A DNA stretch of 64,000 bases from an uncultured Lachnospiraceae bacterium (GCA_910578645.1 CAJTQI010000004.1:1-64000), one strand, 5' to 3'; positions 35,973-44,660 are shown, counted from the stretch's first letter. The notes: generated from the sequence alone by a model not told the origin. Translations and numbers: made by a program.

Positions 35973-37628
35973 GTGAACTCAGTAGTATTAATCTTATTGG
36001 CTATTGTAATCTTCGTAGTAGCTTATCTTACATACGGCAGATACTTAGCTAAGACATGGGGAATCGACCCGAGTCGCAAGACGCCGGCTCATGAACTGGA
36101 AGACGGTGTCGATTACTGCCCCGCAAAAACGCCGGTCCTGATGGGACATCATTTCTCATCAATTGCCGGTGCAGGACCGATTAACGGCCCAATTCAGGCG
36201 GCATTCTTTGGATGGCTTCCGTGTTTCTTGTGGATTGTGATTGGTGGTATCTTCTTCGGCGCTGTCCAGGATTTCGGCTCCATCTTCGTATCCATTCGCC
36301 ATGAGGGTAAGTCTCTTGGTGAGGTTATCGAAGAGAATATCGGACACAAGAGCAGGGTGCTTTTCACTGTATTTGCATGGCTTGTGCTTCTTCTTGTTAT
36401 CGCGGCATTTGCGGATATTGTAGCAAATTCCTTTACAGGAAGCGATGCAAACGGCTCTGTTGCTACGGCATCCATGCTTTTTATTCCACTTGCCATCGCA
36501 TTCGGTTTCTTTGTGTACAGGAAGAATGCACCTATGGTGGTTGCATCTGTGATTGGTGTGATTTTGCTTGCGGCATGTGTAGCTCTTGGGCTTGCATTCC
36601 CGATTGTGCTTTCTAAAAATTTCTGGCTTGCTTTCGTGTTTGTTTACATTATGATTGCATCGGTTACACCTGTGTGGATTTTATTACAGCCCAGAGATTA
36701 CTTAAGCTCATTCCTGCTTTATTTTATGATGATTGCTGCGATTATCGGTATTTTTGCGGCACATCCTGTGGTGGAGATTCCTACATTTATCGGATTCCAT
36801 GTAGGAAGTAACTATTTGTTCCCCACATTATTTATTACCATTGCATGTGGTGCGATTTCCGGTTTCCATTCCCTGATTGGTTCCGGTACGACATCCAAGC
36901 AGCTTGACAATGAGAAGGATGCATTGATGGTAGGTTATGGCTCCATGTTAATTGAGTGTGTGCTGGCAGTGATTTCCCTGATTGCAGTGGCAACTTTGAC
37001 AACGGACGGCCAGTTTGCGGCTGCTGGCTACGCATCGCCGACGGTCGTATTCGCGACAGCTATCTCCGGGTTTTTCAGCACAATTGGTTTCCCGGAAGGG
37101 GCAGTGAATGCTACCTATACGATTATCTCTCTGGCTGTTTCCTGCTTCTGCCTGACATCCCTTGACACAGGCACCAGGCTTGGACGTTTCATGTTCCAGG
37201 AATTGTTTGCAGGTACGGAAACCGGAAAGAAAATGAAACTGGATAATATGTATGTTGCTACGATAATTACGGCTGTTTGTGGTTTTGCGCTCTGCCTGGC
37301 AGGATATGCGAAAGTATGGCCGCTGTTCGGTGCTTGTAACCAGTTGGTTGCTGTGCCTGCATTCCTTGCAGTCGGCACATATCTGAAGAAAAAGGGTAGA
37401 AACAATAAGATGCTACATATTCCGATTATCTTCATGTCCTGTGCGACGCTTGTATCCTTGTTCTTCTCCTTTAAGAACAATATGGTTGCATTGATGGGCG
37501 GCGAGTTAGATGGAACGGCAGTCTTTACGAATGTACTTCAGAATGTTATTATTGTTCCCATTGTAATCTTGGCAGTTATCCTCTTAATCGATGGCGGTAA
37601 AGTACTTTGGGGAAAAGGGACAAAATAG
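35973..37628 (+). CDS. cstA: Carbon starvation CstA family transporter
   Basis: 551 residues from GTG 35973, 6 bases after AGGAGGG; a longer frame opening at 35919 lacks a site. About 16 membrane helices. Typical motifs: YLTYGRYLAKTWGIDPSRKTPAHE, MGHHFSSIAGAGPINGPI and GSGTTSKQLDNEKDA. Members carry peptides or pyruvate into the cell. Its shorter length (551 against about 700 in E. coli CstA) is usual for Gram-positive forms. Confidence 0.93.
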   Translation: MNSVVLILLAIVIFVVAYLTYGRYLAKTWGIDPSRKTPAHELEDGVDYCPAKTPVLMGHHFSSIAGAGPINGPIQAAFFGWLPCFLWIVIGGIFFGAVQDFGSIFVSIRHEGKSLGEVIEENIGHKSRVLFTVFAWLVLLLVIAAFADIVANSFTGSDANGSVATASMLFIPLAIAFGFFVYRKNAPMVVASVIGVILLAACVALGLAFPIVLSKNFWLAFVFVYIMIASVTPVWILLQPRDYLSSFLLYFMMIAAIIGIFAAHPVVEIPTFIGFHVGSNYLFPTLFITIACGAISGFHSLIGSGTTSKQLDNEKDALMVGYGSMLIECVLAVISLIAVATLTTDGQFAAAGYASPTVVFATAISGFFSTIGFPEGAVNATYTIISLAVSCFCLTSLDTGTRLGRFMFQELFAGTETGKKMKLDNMYVATIITAVCGFALCLAGYAKVWPLFGACNQLVAVPAFLAVGTYLKKKGRNNKMLHIPIIFMSCATLVSLFFSFKNNMVALMGGELDGTAVFTNVLQNVIIVPIVILAVILLIDGGKVLWGKGTK

Positions 37629-37641
37629 GGGATAGAGTGGT

Positions 37642-37679
37642 TTAATTTATTACTTTAACAAATTAAAGTAATAAATTAA
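37642..37679. repeat. 16-bp perfect AT-rich inverted repeat after cstA
   Basis: TTAATTTATTACTTTA and its reverse complement around a 6-base loop (37658-37663), just behind the cstA stop and before the terminator. Probably a 3'-end RNA hairpin or operator. Confidence 0.8.
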
Positions 37680-37714
37680 TTGACGGTACAAATTAAATTA
37701 CTAGTATTGTTGGG

Positions 37715-37755
37715 AGGCACACCTGTGTTTGGGCAGGTGTGCCTTCATTGTTTTA
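37715..37755 (+). terminator. Intrinsic terminator after cstA
   Basis: AGGCACACCTG / CAGGTGTGCCT, 11-bp stem, 8-base loop, followed by a T-rich run ending near 37754. Confidence 0.85.
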
Positions 37756-37784
37756 TGAGGCGGCTGTAAAATGGTAATTCTCTT

Positions 37785-37806
37785 ACAAATAAAATATTTT
37801 ATTTGT
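37785..37806. repeat. 22-base perfect palindrome
   Basis: ACAAATAAAAT followed directly by its reverse complement, in a very AT-rich 160-base stretch before the kinase-like gene. It could be an operator or just low complexity. Confidence 0.6.
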
Positions 37807-37915
37807 TTTGTATAATAAATAATCAAAATTATTTGCTTTTTATGTAGAAAATATATATAATAATAATATACTTATCTTTTTAAGATAAAATTTATGGCAG
37901 AAAGGATGATGCTTT

Positions 37916-38542
37916 ATGAATACCACGATTACTATTGGACGTCAATTTGGTTCCGGAGGCCGTGAGATTGGGAAGAAAGTTGCCGAATACTTTGGGATTA
38001 AATTTTATGATAAGGACCTTTTATCAAGAGCAGCGAAAGAAAGCGGGTTCTGTGAAGAGATGATACAGAGCCATGATGAACGCCCTACAAATTCATTTCT
38101 TTATAATCTGGTGATGGATACCTATTCATTCGGATATAATTCTTCTTCTTTTGTAGACATGCCGATTAGCCATAAGGTTTTTCTGGCACAGTTTGATGCC
38201 ATTAAGAAGATAGCTTCTGAGGGGCCGTGTGTCATTGTCGGCAGATGTGCGGACTATGCACTGCATGATTACCAGAACTGTCTGCATCTGTTTATCTATT
38301 CAGACCAACAGAGTAAAGTAAAGCGTATTATGGAACGCTATGAGGATGTCACAACGGAGCAGAAAGCGATTGATATGATGAATAAGAAAGATAAATCCAG
38401 GCAGAGTTATTATAACTACTATTCATCGAAGAAATGGGGACGTGCCGACAGCTATGACCTGGCAATTAACAGCGGCGTGTTGGGAATCGACGGCACTGTG
38501 AAATTGGTTGCACAGTTTGTTGAGGATTTTGAGAACCGGTAA
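37916..38542 (+). CDS. Cytidylate kinase-like family protein
   Basis: 208 residues after AAAGGATGATG. P-loop-like GRQFGSGGREIGKK at 8-21, KFYDKDLL and CVIVGRCADY match the cytidylate kinase-like (Cytidylate_kin2) family, distinct from Cmk. Substrate is not known. The gene is alone between two terminators. Confidence 0.87.
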   Translation: MNTTITIGRQFGSGGREIGKKVAEYFGIKFYDKDLLSRAAKESGFCEEMIQSHDERPTNSFLYNLVMDTYSFGYNSSSFVDMPISHKVFLAQFDAIKKIASEGPCVIVGRCADYALHDYQNCLHLFIYSDQQSKVKRIMERYEDVTTEQKAIDMMNKKDKSRQSYYNYYSSKKWGRADSYDLAINSGVLGIDGTVKLVAQFVEDFENR

Positions 38543-38574
38543 TATTTGTGTAAGATACTTCAAGTATAAATTGA

Positions 38575-38629
38575 TATACCCCCAACTGATAGAAACTTAA
38601 AATTCTTAGGTGGGGGTATAAGTCTTTTT
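38575..38629 (+). terminator. Intrinsic terminator after the kinase-like gene
   Basis: TATACCCCCA / TGGGGGTATA, 10-bp stem with a 26-base loop, then AGTCTTTTTA. Confidence 0.8.
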
Positions 38630-38664
38630 AGATTATGGATGAGAAAAGGCACTATAATATGAGA

Positions 38665-38708
38665 TATAGAACTATGCGCAAAACACAAGTTTAACGAATA
38701 GTTCTATA
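38665..38708. repeat. 11-bp inverted repeat
   Basis: TATAGAACTAT and ATAGTTCTATA separated by 22 bases, just past the end of the minus-strand gene at 38715. No T-tract on either strand. Confidence 0.6.
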
Positions 38709-38714
38709 CAGGAC

Positions 38715-38996
38715 TTAGTCCTCCAAATATGTCAATAGCTCTTTAAGTTCATTGTACGTACAGTGCATTCCTGCATAACGTGACCGTATAATAAGCCATT
38801 TGGCCCGGTTATCGTCTTTGTCGCTTTTTTTCATAAGTTCGCGTATCTCATCTAGGGTATAATCCGATTCAAATATAAGTTGTCTATACCATTCATAATT
38901 TTTGTGTACATAACTGTATGTTATGATAAATACTCCCAGACGGGTTTTTGAAAGCCAATGGCCCAAGGAATATCTGATTTTAGATAAATTTAACAT
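38715..38996 (-). CDS. Small hypothetical protein
   Basis: 93 residues, beginning MLNLSKIRYSLGHWLSK. Not recognised. Basic and Tyr-rich N-terminal half, acidic C-terminus (YTLDEIRELMKKSDKDD). The ribosome site is weak. It lies in an AT-rich area with few other genes; it may be a real orphan gene or a remnant. Confidence 0.5.
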   Translation of the reverse strand: MLNLSKIRYSLGHWLSKTRLGVFIITYSYVHKNYEWYRQLIFESDYTLDEIRELMKKSDKDDNRAKWLIIRSRYAGMHCTYNELKELLTYLED

Positions 38997-39176
38997 ATAG
39001 ATGTTTCCATGCCTTTCTATATAGATTATATCTTTGTACTATGTTTTCCTTTATAAACATAAATTATAGATAGTTTATATGTAGCTTGTAAAGAAATGAC
39101 AAACTACATACTTCTTACATATTCGCCTAATATCATCATGCTTTAAAACAAAACATTCATTATCATGTTAATTTCC

Positions 39177-39398
39177 TCAGCGTTCTCTGTAATCTTCGGT
39201 ACTGTTATATTTGGTTATATAAAATCGGTATGATTGGCCGGAAGTTTGGCGGGTGGAACGGGGACTCCTACGCTTATATTGGCTGTGGTATTGCCGTATT
39301 GAATCAATATCCTGCGCCCGTCTTCGCTTTGCACTATGGCGCATATAGAAATAGATGGCGATTACAATGATTACAGTTAGAATAAGTGCACCAGTCAT
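39177..39398 (-). CDS. Small single-pass membrane protein
   Basis: 73 residues from ATG 39398; ATG 39410 overlaps the GGAG site. One membrane helix (about residues 2-19), then a basic Arg/Ser/Tyr-rich tail. Function unknown. Its translation start is embedded in copy B of the dispersed leader repeat. Confidence 0.6.
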   Translation of the reverse strand: MTGALILTVIIVIAIYFYMRHSAKRRRAQDIDSIRQYHSQYKRRSPRSTRQTSGQSYRFYITKYNSTEDYRER

Positions 39399-39455
39399 AT
39401 TAATCTCCATTTCTGCGCATGTTTTTGTTTCAACTTTTGTTGAGACAGCGCATGT
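39395..39455 (-). repeat. Dispersed structured leader repeat, copy B
   Basis: On the minus strand about 57 of 62 aligned bases match copy A at 30944-31003, with one indel. It keeps CTCAAC-AAAA-GTTGA and an outer GCGCTGT/ACA-T-GCGC stem where the changed T and A still pair. It ends in AGAAATGGAG, the ribosome site of the 39398 gene. Confidence 0.85.
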
Positions 39456-39494
39456 AACGAGTTTGTGTTAAGTTAGCACAGACACAAATCTCGC

Positions 39495-39529
39495 GTGTGA
39501 AAAATCTTCCGCATATGGATTTTTCACAC
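39495..39529 (-). terminator. 12-bp hairpin at the end of dtd
   Basis: GTGTGAAAAATC / GATTTTTCACAC around an 11-base loop. It overlaps the dtd stop codon. Position suggests a transcript-end hairpin, though the T-run lies inside the stem. Confidence 0.6.
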
Positions 39530-39973
39530 TATTTCCTCTGAGTCTAAGCAGACGGTAAATGGCCCGTCATTGGTCAGGGTAACCTTCATATCCGCGCCAA
39601 ATTCACCATGTTCTACTTTAGGGACATAGTCTCTGCATTTTGTTATGATATACTCATATAATTCCTGGGATGGACCAGGCTTTCCCGCACTTAAGAACGA
39701 AGGACGGTTTCCATGCCTGCAGTCTGCGTACAATGTAAATTGTGAGATAATTAACAGTTCTCCGTCGACAGAAGAAAGATTCAGGTTTGTTTTGCCTTCC
39801 TCATCGCTGAAAATACGCAGGTTTACCAATTTGCGAATCATTTTATCGGCGATTTCTTTTGTGTCTGTATCGGATATACCTACAAATACGCAGAAGCCTT
39901 TACCGATAGAACCGACGGTGCGCTCTTCTATTGTCACACTGGCATTACTTACGCGTTGGATTAGAAGTTTCAT
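39524..39973 (-). CDS. dtd: D-aminoacyl-tRNA deacylase
   Basis: 149 residues starting MKLLIQRVSNASVTI. Motifs ISQFTLYADCRHGNRPSF and NDGPFTVCLDS near the end are the cross-subunit Gly-cisPro and catalytic regions of DTD. It clears D-amino acids from tRNA. It starts within the end of the upstream permease gene (29-base overlap), so the two are coupled; longer starts inside that gene are rejected. Confidence 0.93.
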   Translation of the reverse strand: MKLLIQRVSNASVTIEERTVGSIGKGFCVFVGISDTDTKEIADKMIRKLVNLRIFSDEEGKTNLNLSSVDGELLIISQFTLYADCRHGNRPSFLSAGKPGPSQELYEYIITKCRDYVPKVEHGEFGADMKVTLTNDGPFTVCLDSEEIV

Positions 39974-41255
39974 TATCCCTGCTCTCCTCTTTTTTCTTTT
40001 TCTTCTTAACAGGAGGTACATATTCTGTGAAGACTTTAGACTCATCAATCTGCCCCACTGTCATATAAGGGTGAATATCGGTAGGTAGTTCCTTTCTTTG
40101 TAGCATTCTGTTTATGGAAGCGCGTACTCCAGCATAGAATACCGCGAAAATCGGTACGCCGACAACCATTCCGAGTACACCGAACAGGCCACCGAAAATT
40201 GTGATTGCAAAAATCACCCAAAATCCTGAAAGTCCTGTGGAATCGCCCAAAATCTTGGGGCCAAGGATGTTGCCGTCAAATTGTTGTATGACCAGAATTA
40301 ATATAATAAAATATAGCGCCTGAACCGGGTCAACCATCAAGACAAGCAAGGCGCTTGGTATACCGCCAATCCAGGGACCAAAGAACGGAATAATATTAGT
40401 GACACTGACAATTACGCTTACCAAAATTGCATAGGGTGTTCCGATAATGCTTGTGCAGACAAAACAAATGATGCCTATAATAATAGAATCTACAATCTTT
40501 CCGCCGATAAAACCGATGAAGGTGCTGTGTATAAATCGGAAATTTGTTACGATTTCATTGCCGGCCTTCCGGTCAAACAATGCATATACGATTTTTTTCG
40601 CCTGCCCGGCAAATTTCTCTTTACTGCCAAGGACATAGATAGAAATAATAAATCCGATGATGAAATTCCATAACGCTTTAAACACGCCAATTACACTCAG
40701 CGACAAGGTCTTAATCAATTCATTGATATGGGGAAGCAGATTGGTGTTCAGGTAATCCAATAACTTAGAAGAATATTGGCTGATTAATCCGTTGACTACA
40801 TCTTCTAAGTCCGGATTGTTCTTCATCAACCCCAATGCCCAATTGCTAAGATTATTTACATAGAGTGGGAACTGGAAAATAATACTTTGTATGCTGCGGA
40901 TGACTTCGGGAATAATCAACCCGAAAAATTCATACATGATAATCAGTATAAGTACAATCGTGACAAGTATGGACATTGCACGCATTCTTTTTTTGGTTTT
41001 AGGCGTTATGGGTACTTTTGCTTTGACATATATAGGCTTGATAATCTTATCTTCAATTTTGTTAAGCACAGGGGTCATCAGATATGCCAGTACAAATCCA
41101 TCGATAATCGGCATGGAAATTCCAATTAAAGTTCGGATTCCGCTCGATAAATTTGACCTGTGGAATAAAATATAGTAAAAAAAGATGCTGGCGGCAATGA
41201 CGAGAAAAGCCGTGATTCCCCAATATAGATATTTCTTTTCAAATTTAAATTTCAT
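39945..41255 (-). CDS. AI-2E family permease
   Basis: 436 residues from ATG 41255, 8 bases after GAGG. About eight membrane helices, with the PFFGPWIGGIPSALL and LGPKILGDSTGLSGFWV motifs of the family, formerly linked to AI-2 export and now including Na+/H+ antiporters. The Lys-rich C-terminal tail (KKKKKEES) is cytoplasmic. Confidence 0.87.
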   Translation of the reverse strand: MKFKFEKKYLYWGITAFLVIAASIFFYYILFHRSNLSSGIRTLIGISMPIIDGFVLAYLMTPVLNKIEDKIIKPIYVKAKVPITPKTKKRMRAMSILVTIVLILIIMYEFFGLIIPEVIRSIQSIIFQFPLYVNNLSNWALGLMKNNPDLEDVVNGLISQYSSKLLDYLNTNLLPHINELIKTLSLSVIGVFKALWNFIIGFIISIYVLGSKEKFAGQAKKIVYALFDRKAGNEIVTNFRFIHSTFIGFIGGKIVDSIIIGIICFVCTSIIGTPYAILVSVIVSVTNIIPFFGPWIGGIPSALLVLMVDPVQALYFIILILVIQQFDGNILGPKILGDSTGLSGFWVIFAITIFGGLFGVLGMVVGVPIFAVFYAGVRASINRMLQRKELPTDIHPYMTVGQIDESKVFTEYVPPVKKKKKKEESRDNETSNPTRK

Positions 41256-41412
41256 TTGCATAACCTCGCTGTCAATATGTAAACAAATATGGTACTTATA
41301 GTATAACATTTTTTTCATATTCTGCATTATATTTTTAAAATTTTAATGCTAAGATAAAAAATATTTTGTATAATGGTTGGGAGATGCCGCAGGGCGGTTG
41401 ATGGAGGTTTAT

Positions 41413-42129
41413 GTGAAATTACAGCAAGTATACAGTCTGGTTCGTAAAGCCATAGACGATTATAACATGATTGCACAGGGGGATAAAATTGCCGTCGGCA
41501 TTTCCGGCGGAAAAGACAGCCTTACGCTGCTTTGCGCCTTGCAGGGGCTTAGACGCTTCTACCCTCTTTCGTTTGAGTTATGTGCGGTGACGGTTGACCT
41601 TGGATTTGACAACCTGAATCTGGATAAGATTAAGGAGTTATGTAATTCTTATGACGTGGAATACCATATTATCAAAACAGATATTGCCAAGGTCATATTC
41701 GATGAGCGCAAAGAATCCAATCCTTGTTCTCTATGCGCCAAGATGCGCAAAGGTGCATTAAATGATGCCATGAAGGCAATCGGATGCAATAAAGTCGCAT
41801 ATGCGCATCATAAGGACGATGTGGTGGAGACTATGATGATGTCCTTGGTTTATGAAGGAAGGTTTCATACGTTCCGCCCGGTGACTTATTTAGACCGCAC
41901 GGATATTACAGTAATACGTCCTCTGATTTATATGAATGAGGCCGATGTAATCGGTTTTGTGAATAAAAACAATATCCCTGTAGTGAAAAGTCCTTGTCCT
42001 GCGGATGGACATACGAAGCGTGAATACATAAAAGAACTTGTTCGCAGCATTAACAAGGAGGCGCCGGGGGTAAAAGAAAGAATGTTTACGGCCGTACAAG
42101 GCGGCAAATTGGAAGGATGGGAATTATAG
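41413..42129 (+). CDS. TtcA-like tRNA 2-thiocytidine synthetase family protein
   Basis: 238 residues from GTG 41413, 5 bases after GGAGG. PP-loop SGGKDS at 31-36, the CSLC cysteine pair and a third Cys in SPCPADGHTKREY fit the TtcA family that uses an iron-sulfur cluster to thiolate C32 of tRNA. The protein is shorter than E. coli TtcA. A TATAAT lies at 41366-41371 upstream. The next gene starts at the base after its stop. Confidence 0.88.
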   Translation: MKLQQVYSLVRKAIDDYNMIAQGDKIAVGISGGKDSLTLLCALQGLRRFYPLSFELCAVTVDLGFDNLNLDKIKELCNSYDVEYHIIKTDIAKVIFDERKESNPCSLCAKMRKGALNDAMKAIGCNKVAYAHHKDDVVETMMMSLVYEGRFHTFRPVTYLDRTDITVIRPLIYMNEADVIGFVNKNNIPVVKSPCPADGHTKREYIKELVRSINKEAPGVKERMFTAVQGGKLEGWEL

Positions 42130-43194
42130 ATGGACGGGAAGAAAAATGATAACTACCATGACCAGCAAAATATCGGTAATGTCCAGAAAATGCGGGAAGT
42201 GTTAAATACGCTGCCGACGTTTTGCAGACAGTTTTTCCGTGGTATCAGTGAGTATACTTCTGCCAGGACAAGGCTTGCTTACGCGTATGATGTACGTGTT
42301 TTCTTTGAGTATCTGCATGACAGGAACAGCTACTGCCACCGTATGGAAATCCGGGACTTTCCAATCGAGGTATTAGAACGGCTCACAAGGGAAGATATTG
42401 AAGAGTACATAGAGTACCTTTCCTACTATGAAAAAGACGGTAAGGTATTTACCAATGATGAGAGGGGAAAGAAAAGAAAACTGGCGGCCCTACGCAGTTT
42501 CTATAATTATTATTTCCAGGCGGAATTGATTGAGAAGAATCCGGCCGTACTCGTTCCTCTGCCTAAGCTGCATGAAAAGGAAATTATCCGTCTTGATGCG
42601 GACGAAGTTGCAATTCTTCTGGACCAGGTGGAGGATGGAACGGGGCTGACGAAAGCACAGCAACGTTTCCATAAAGTGACCAAGACGAGGGATGTGGCAA
42701 TACTTACCTTACTTCTGGGGACAGGAATCCGTGTATCAGAATGTGTCGGACTTGATATCGGCGATGTGGACTTTAAGAATAATGGAATCAAAATCCGGCG
42801 TAAAGGAGGCTATGAAGCGATTATTTATTTCGGTGAAGAGGTTGAAAATGCTTTGCAGGATTATATAGACGAACGCTTTCACATAATTCCTCAGTCCGGA
42901 CATGAGAATGCTCTGTTTCTGTCTATACAAAACCGGCGGATTTCTGTGCGGGCCGTAGAAAATATGGTTAAAAAATATTCTTCTACGGTCACAAGCCTTA
43001 AGAAAATAACGCCCCATAAGTTACGCAGTACTTATGGCACATCTTTGTACCGTGAGACAGGCGATATCTATCTGGTGGCAGATGTCTTAGGACATAAGGA
43101 CGTCAATACGACGAAGAAGCATTATGCTGCCTTGGAGGATGAAAGACGTCGTTACGCCGCAGATAAAGTACGGCTGCGTGAAAAAGAGCTATAA
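42130..43194 (+). CDS. Tyrosine recombinase (XerC/D-like)
   Basis: 354 residues. SAM-like core-binding domain at about 30-135, catalytic domain with Arg201 (GTGIRVSE), Lys225, His296 and Arg299 (HKLR), His322 (GHKD) and Tyr332 (HYA). All catalytic residues are present. The conserved neighbourhood with lexA suggests a host chromosome-dimer recombinase instead of a phage integrase, and the prophage is 33 kb away. Longer than typical XerC by about 50 residues. Confidence 0.88.
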   Translation: MDGKKNDNYHDQQNIGNVQKMREVLNTLPTFCRQFFRGISEYTSARTRLAYAYDVRVFFEYLHDRNSYCHRMEIRDFPIEVLERLTREDIEEYIEYLSYYEKDGKVFTNDERGKKRKLAALRSFYNYYFQAELIEKNPAVLVPLPKLHEKEIIRLDADEVAILLDQVEDGTGLTKAQQRFHKVTKTRDVAILTLLLGTGIRVSECVGLDIGDVDFKNNGIKIRRKGGYEAIIYFGEEVENALQDYIDERFHIIPQSGHENALFLSIQNRRISVRAVENMVKKYSSTVTSLKKITPHKLRSTYGTSLYRETGDIYLVADVLGHKDVNTTKKHYAALEDERRRYAADKVRLREKEL

Positions 43195-43216
43195 CCATAT
43201 ATACCCTACCCTTTGC

Positions 43217-43609
43217 TCACTGAGGATGGTAATACGGTATAATCAAATATTTCCCGAAATGGATTTCGTCGTCTGTAAGGGCATTCATGAATTTGACTTC
43301 TTCGATATAATCATAGATGGAAACATAGTGGTTCTGGTCCATATACGTTCCGGCGATGGACCAGAGCGTATCATCTTCGGACACCTCGATACTTTTATAA
43401 TATTTACAAGCGTCTTCCACAGAACTGTTCTTCGCATTAGAGTAAAAACCGCATATGGAAACAGAACAAGTAATGATTAGACAGGCCGTCATAAGGAACA
43501 TAAGAAAATGTTTCCTCATCTCCTGCTGTCTTCTGTTTCGGTTCTCTACTATTCTTCTCTCACTTTTAATATCTATCTCGCGGGTTGTACTCATATTATT
43601 AGTATACAT
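43217..43609 (-). CDS. LysM-domain membrane protein, YneA-like SOS division inhibitor
   Basis: 130 residues from ATG 43609 (GGAGGGGAT site); an ATG at 43594 is possible. N-terminal basic cytoplasmic part, one membrane helix (about 36-53), then a LysM domain with SEDDTLWSIAGTYM and KYLIIPYY. In Bacillus, YneA, a LysM protein divergent from lexA, delays division during SOS. Same orientation and LexA boxes in the shared promoter support the call. Confidence 0.8.
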   Translation of the reverse strand: MYTNNMSTTREIDIKSERRIVENRNRRQQEMRKHFLMFLMTACLIITCSVSICGFYSNAKNSSVEDACKYYKSIEVSEDDTLWSIAGTYMDQNHYVSIYDYIEEVKFMNALTDDEIHFGKYLIIPYYHPQ

Positions 43610-43662
43610 AGGTGGTATCCCCTCCTCGGCCCTTGTCATTGTGTAAAACAGAACGCACGTTG

Positions 43663-43676
43663 TGAACAAATGTTCT
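43663..43676. promoter_or_regulatory. LexA (SOS) box 1
   Basis: TGAACAAATGTTCT, 11 of 14 matches to the Gram-positive consensus CGAACATATGTTCG with an exact GAAC-N4-GTTC core. It lies near the expected start of the YneA-like transcript. Confidence 0.8.
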
Positions 43677-43687
43677 GTATATGTTGG

Positions 43688-43716
43688 ATTATATCGAACA
43701 TATTTTCGCATGTCAA
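43688..43716 (-). promoter_or_regulatory. Consensus promoter of the YneA-like gene with a LexA box in the spacer
   Basis: On the minus strand TTGACA (43711-43716), 17-base spacer, TATAAT (43688-43693): a perfect sigma-A promoter. The LexA box 43695-43708 fills the spacer, so LexA would exclude RNA polymerase. Confidence 0.9.
43695..43708. promoter_or_regulatory. LexA (SOS) box 2
   Basis: CGAACATATTTTCG, 13 of 14 matches to the consensus CGAACATATGTTCG. Confidence 0.88.
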
Positions 43717-43735
43717 TATGTTTAGAACAAATAAT

Positions 43736-43749
43736 CGAACAAATATTCT
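43736..43749. promoter_or_regulatory. LexA (SOS) box 3
   Basis: CGAACAAATATTCT, 11 of 14 matches, 10 bases before the lexA -35. A weaker half-matching site (GAACAAATAATC) overlaps it at 43724-43737. Confidence 0.7.
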
Positions 43750-43759
43750 GAATATACGT

Positions 43760-43788
43760 TTGCTATTTGTAGCCTGATGTGATATGAT
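43760..43788 (+). promoter_or_regulatory. Probable lexA promoter
   Basis: TTGCTA, 17-base spacer, TATGAT at 43783-43788, 93 bases before lexA. Confidence 0.6.
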
Positions 43789-43880
43789 GATATAAATAAT
43801 AATTGATGCAGCCATAAACCTATACGGATGCTTCACGACTACAATTTGGTTTCATATTAGAAAGGATAAGGTCATTATTT

Positions 43881-44501
43881 ATGGGATATGGTAAGATTAC
43901 CGCGAAACAGAAGCAGATACTTGATTATATTAAAGATGAGATTTTAAAGAGGGGTTATCCGCCGGCTGTACGGGAGATATGTGAGGCCGTCAATTTAAAG
44001 TCCACTTCTTCTGTTCATTCCCATTTGGAAACTCTTGAGAAGAATGGTTATATAAAGCGTGACCCTACGAAGCCAAGGGCAATTGAAATTTGTGACGATA
44101 ATTTCCAGATGGTCCGCACGGAAATGGTTTCTATTCCTATAATCGGACAGGTGGCGGCAGGAATGCCTATTTTGGCCGAGCAGAATATTGAAAGTTATTT
44201 TCCCGTACCTGCGGACATGGTTCCGAGCGGTGAAACTTTTGCATTGAAAGTTAAAGGTGATTCTATGATTAATGCGGGTATTTTCAGCGGTGACCAGATT
44301 TTTGTAAAATGTTGCCAGACTGCAAATAACGGGGATACCGTAGTTGCGTTAATTGATGATTCTGCTACGGTCAAGACATTTTATAAAGAAGACGGACACA
44401 TTCGACTGCAGCCTGAAAACGATTCCATGGAACCGATTATCGTTGATGACTGCCAGATTTTGGGGAAGGTATTCGGGGTATTTCGGTTGTACCGTCAGTA
44501 A
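43881..44501 (+). CDS. lexA: SOS repressor LexA
   Basis: 206 residues. Winged-helix DNA-binding domain (1-70, PAVREICEAVNLKSTSSVHSH). Self-cleavage site Ala93-Gly94 in VAAGMP, catalytic Ser128 (KGDSMINAG) and Lys165 (DDSATVK). Represses SOS genes until RecA filaments trigger autocleavage. LexA boxes upstream indicate autoregulation. Confidence 0.96.
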   Translation: MGYGKITAKQKQILDYIKDEILKRGYPPAVREICEAVNLKSTSSVHSHLETLEKNGYIKRDPTKPRAIEICDDNFQMVRTEMVSIPIIGQVAAGMPILAEQNIESYFPVPADMVPSGETFALKVKGDSMINAGIFSGDQIFVKCCQTANNGDTVVALIDDSATVKTFYKEDGHIRLQPENDSMEPIIVDDCQILGKVFGVFRLYRQ

Positions 44502-44590
44502 GCGGCTTTCATTTTTTAAATGTAAGAAATTTCCACTATTCATGTAGCCATATTTTCCAGTATAGTGTATGAAGTGAAAGACATAATAAT

Positions 44591-44660
44591 AGTAACTGTT
44601 TGTTGCGCTGCTTTATGAAGATATGCTTTTGGCAGATTGGACAGACAGTTACTTTTTATA
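44591..44660 (+). ncRNA. Long hairpin or attenuator upstream of the DUF378 gene
   Basis: AGTAACTGTTTGT (44591-44603) pairs with ACAGACAGTTACT (44641-44653) in a 13-bp stem with one G-U, closing a 37-base loop with an inner CTGC/GCAG pair, and is followed by TTTTTATAT. It may be the lexA terminator, an attenuator or a small RNA. Confidence 0.55.

Noticed and set aside
42130..43194. Phage integrase for the prophage
   Set aside because: It lies 33 kb from the prophage among core genes next to lexA; the phage integrase should be left of the window.
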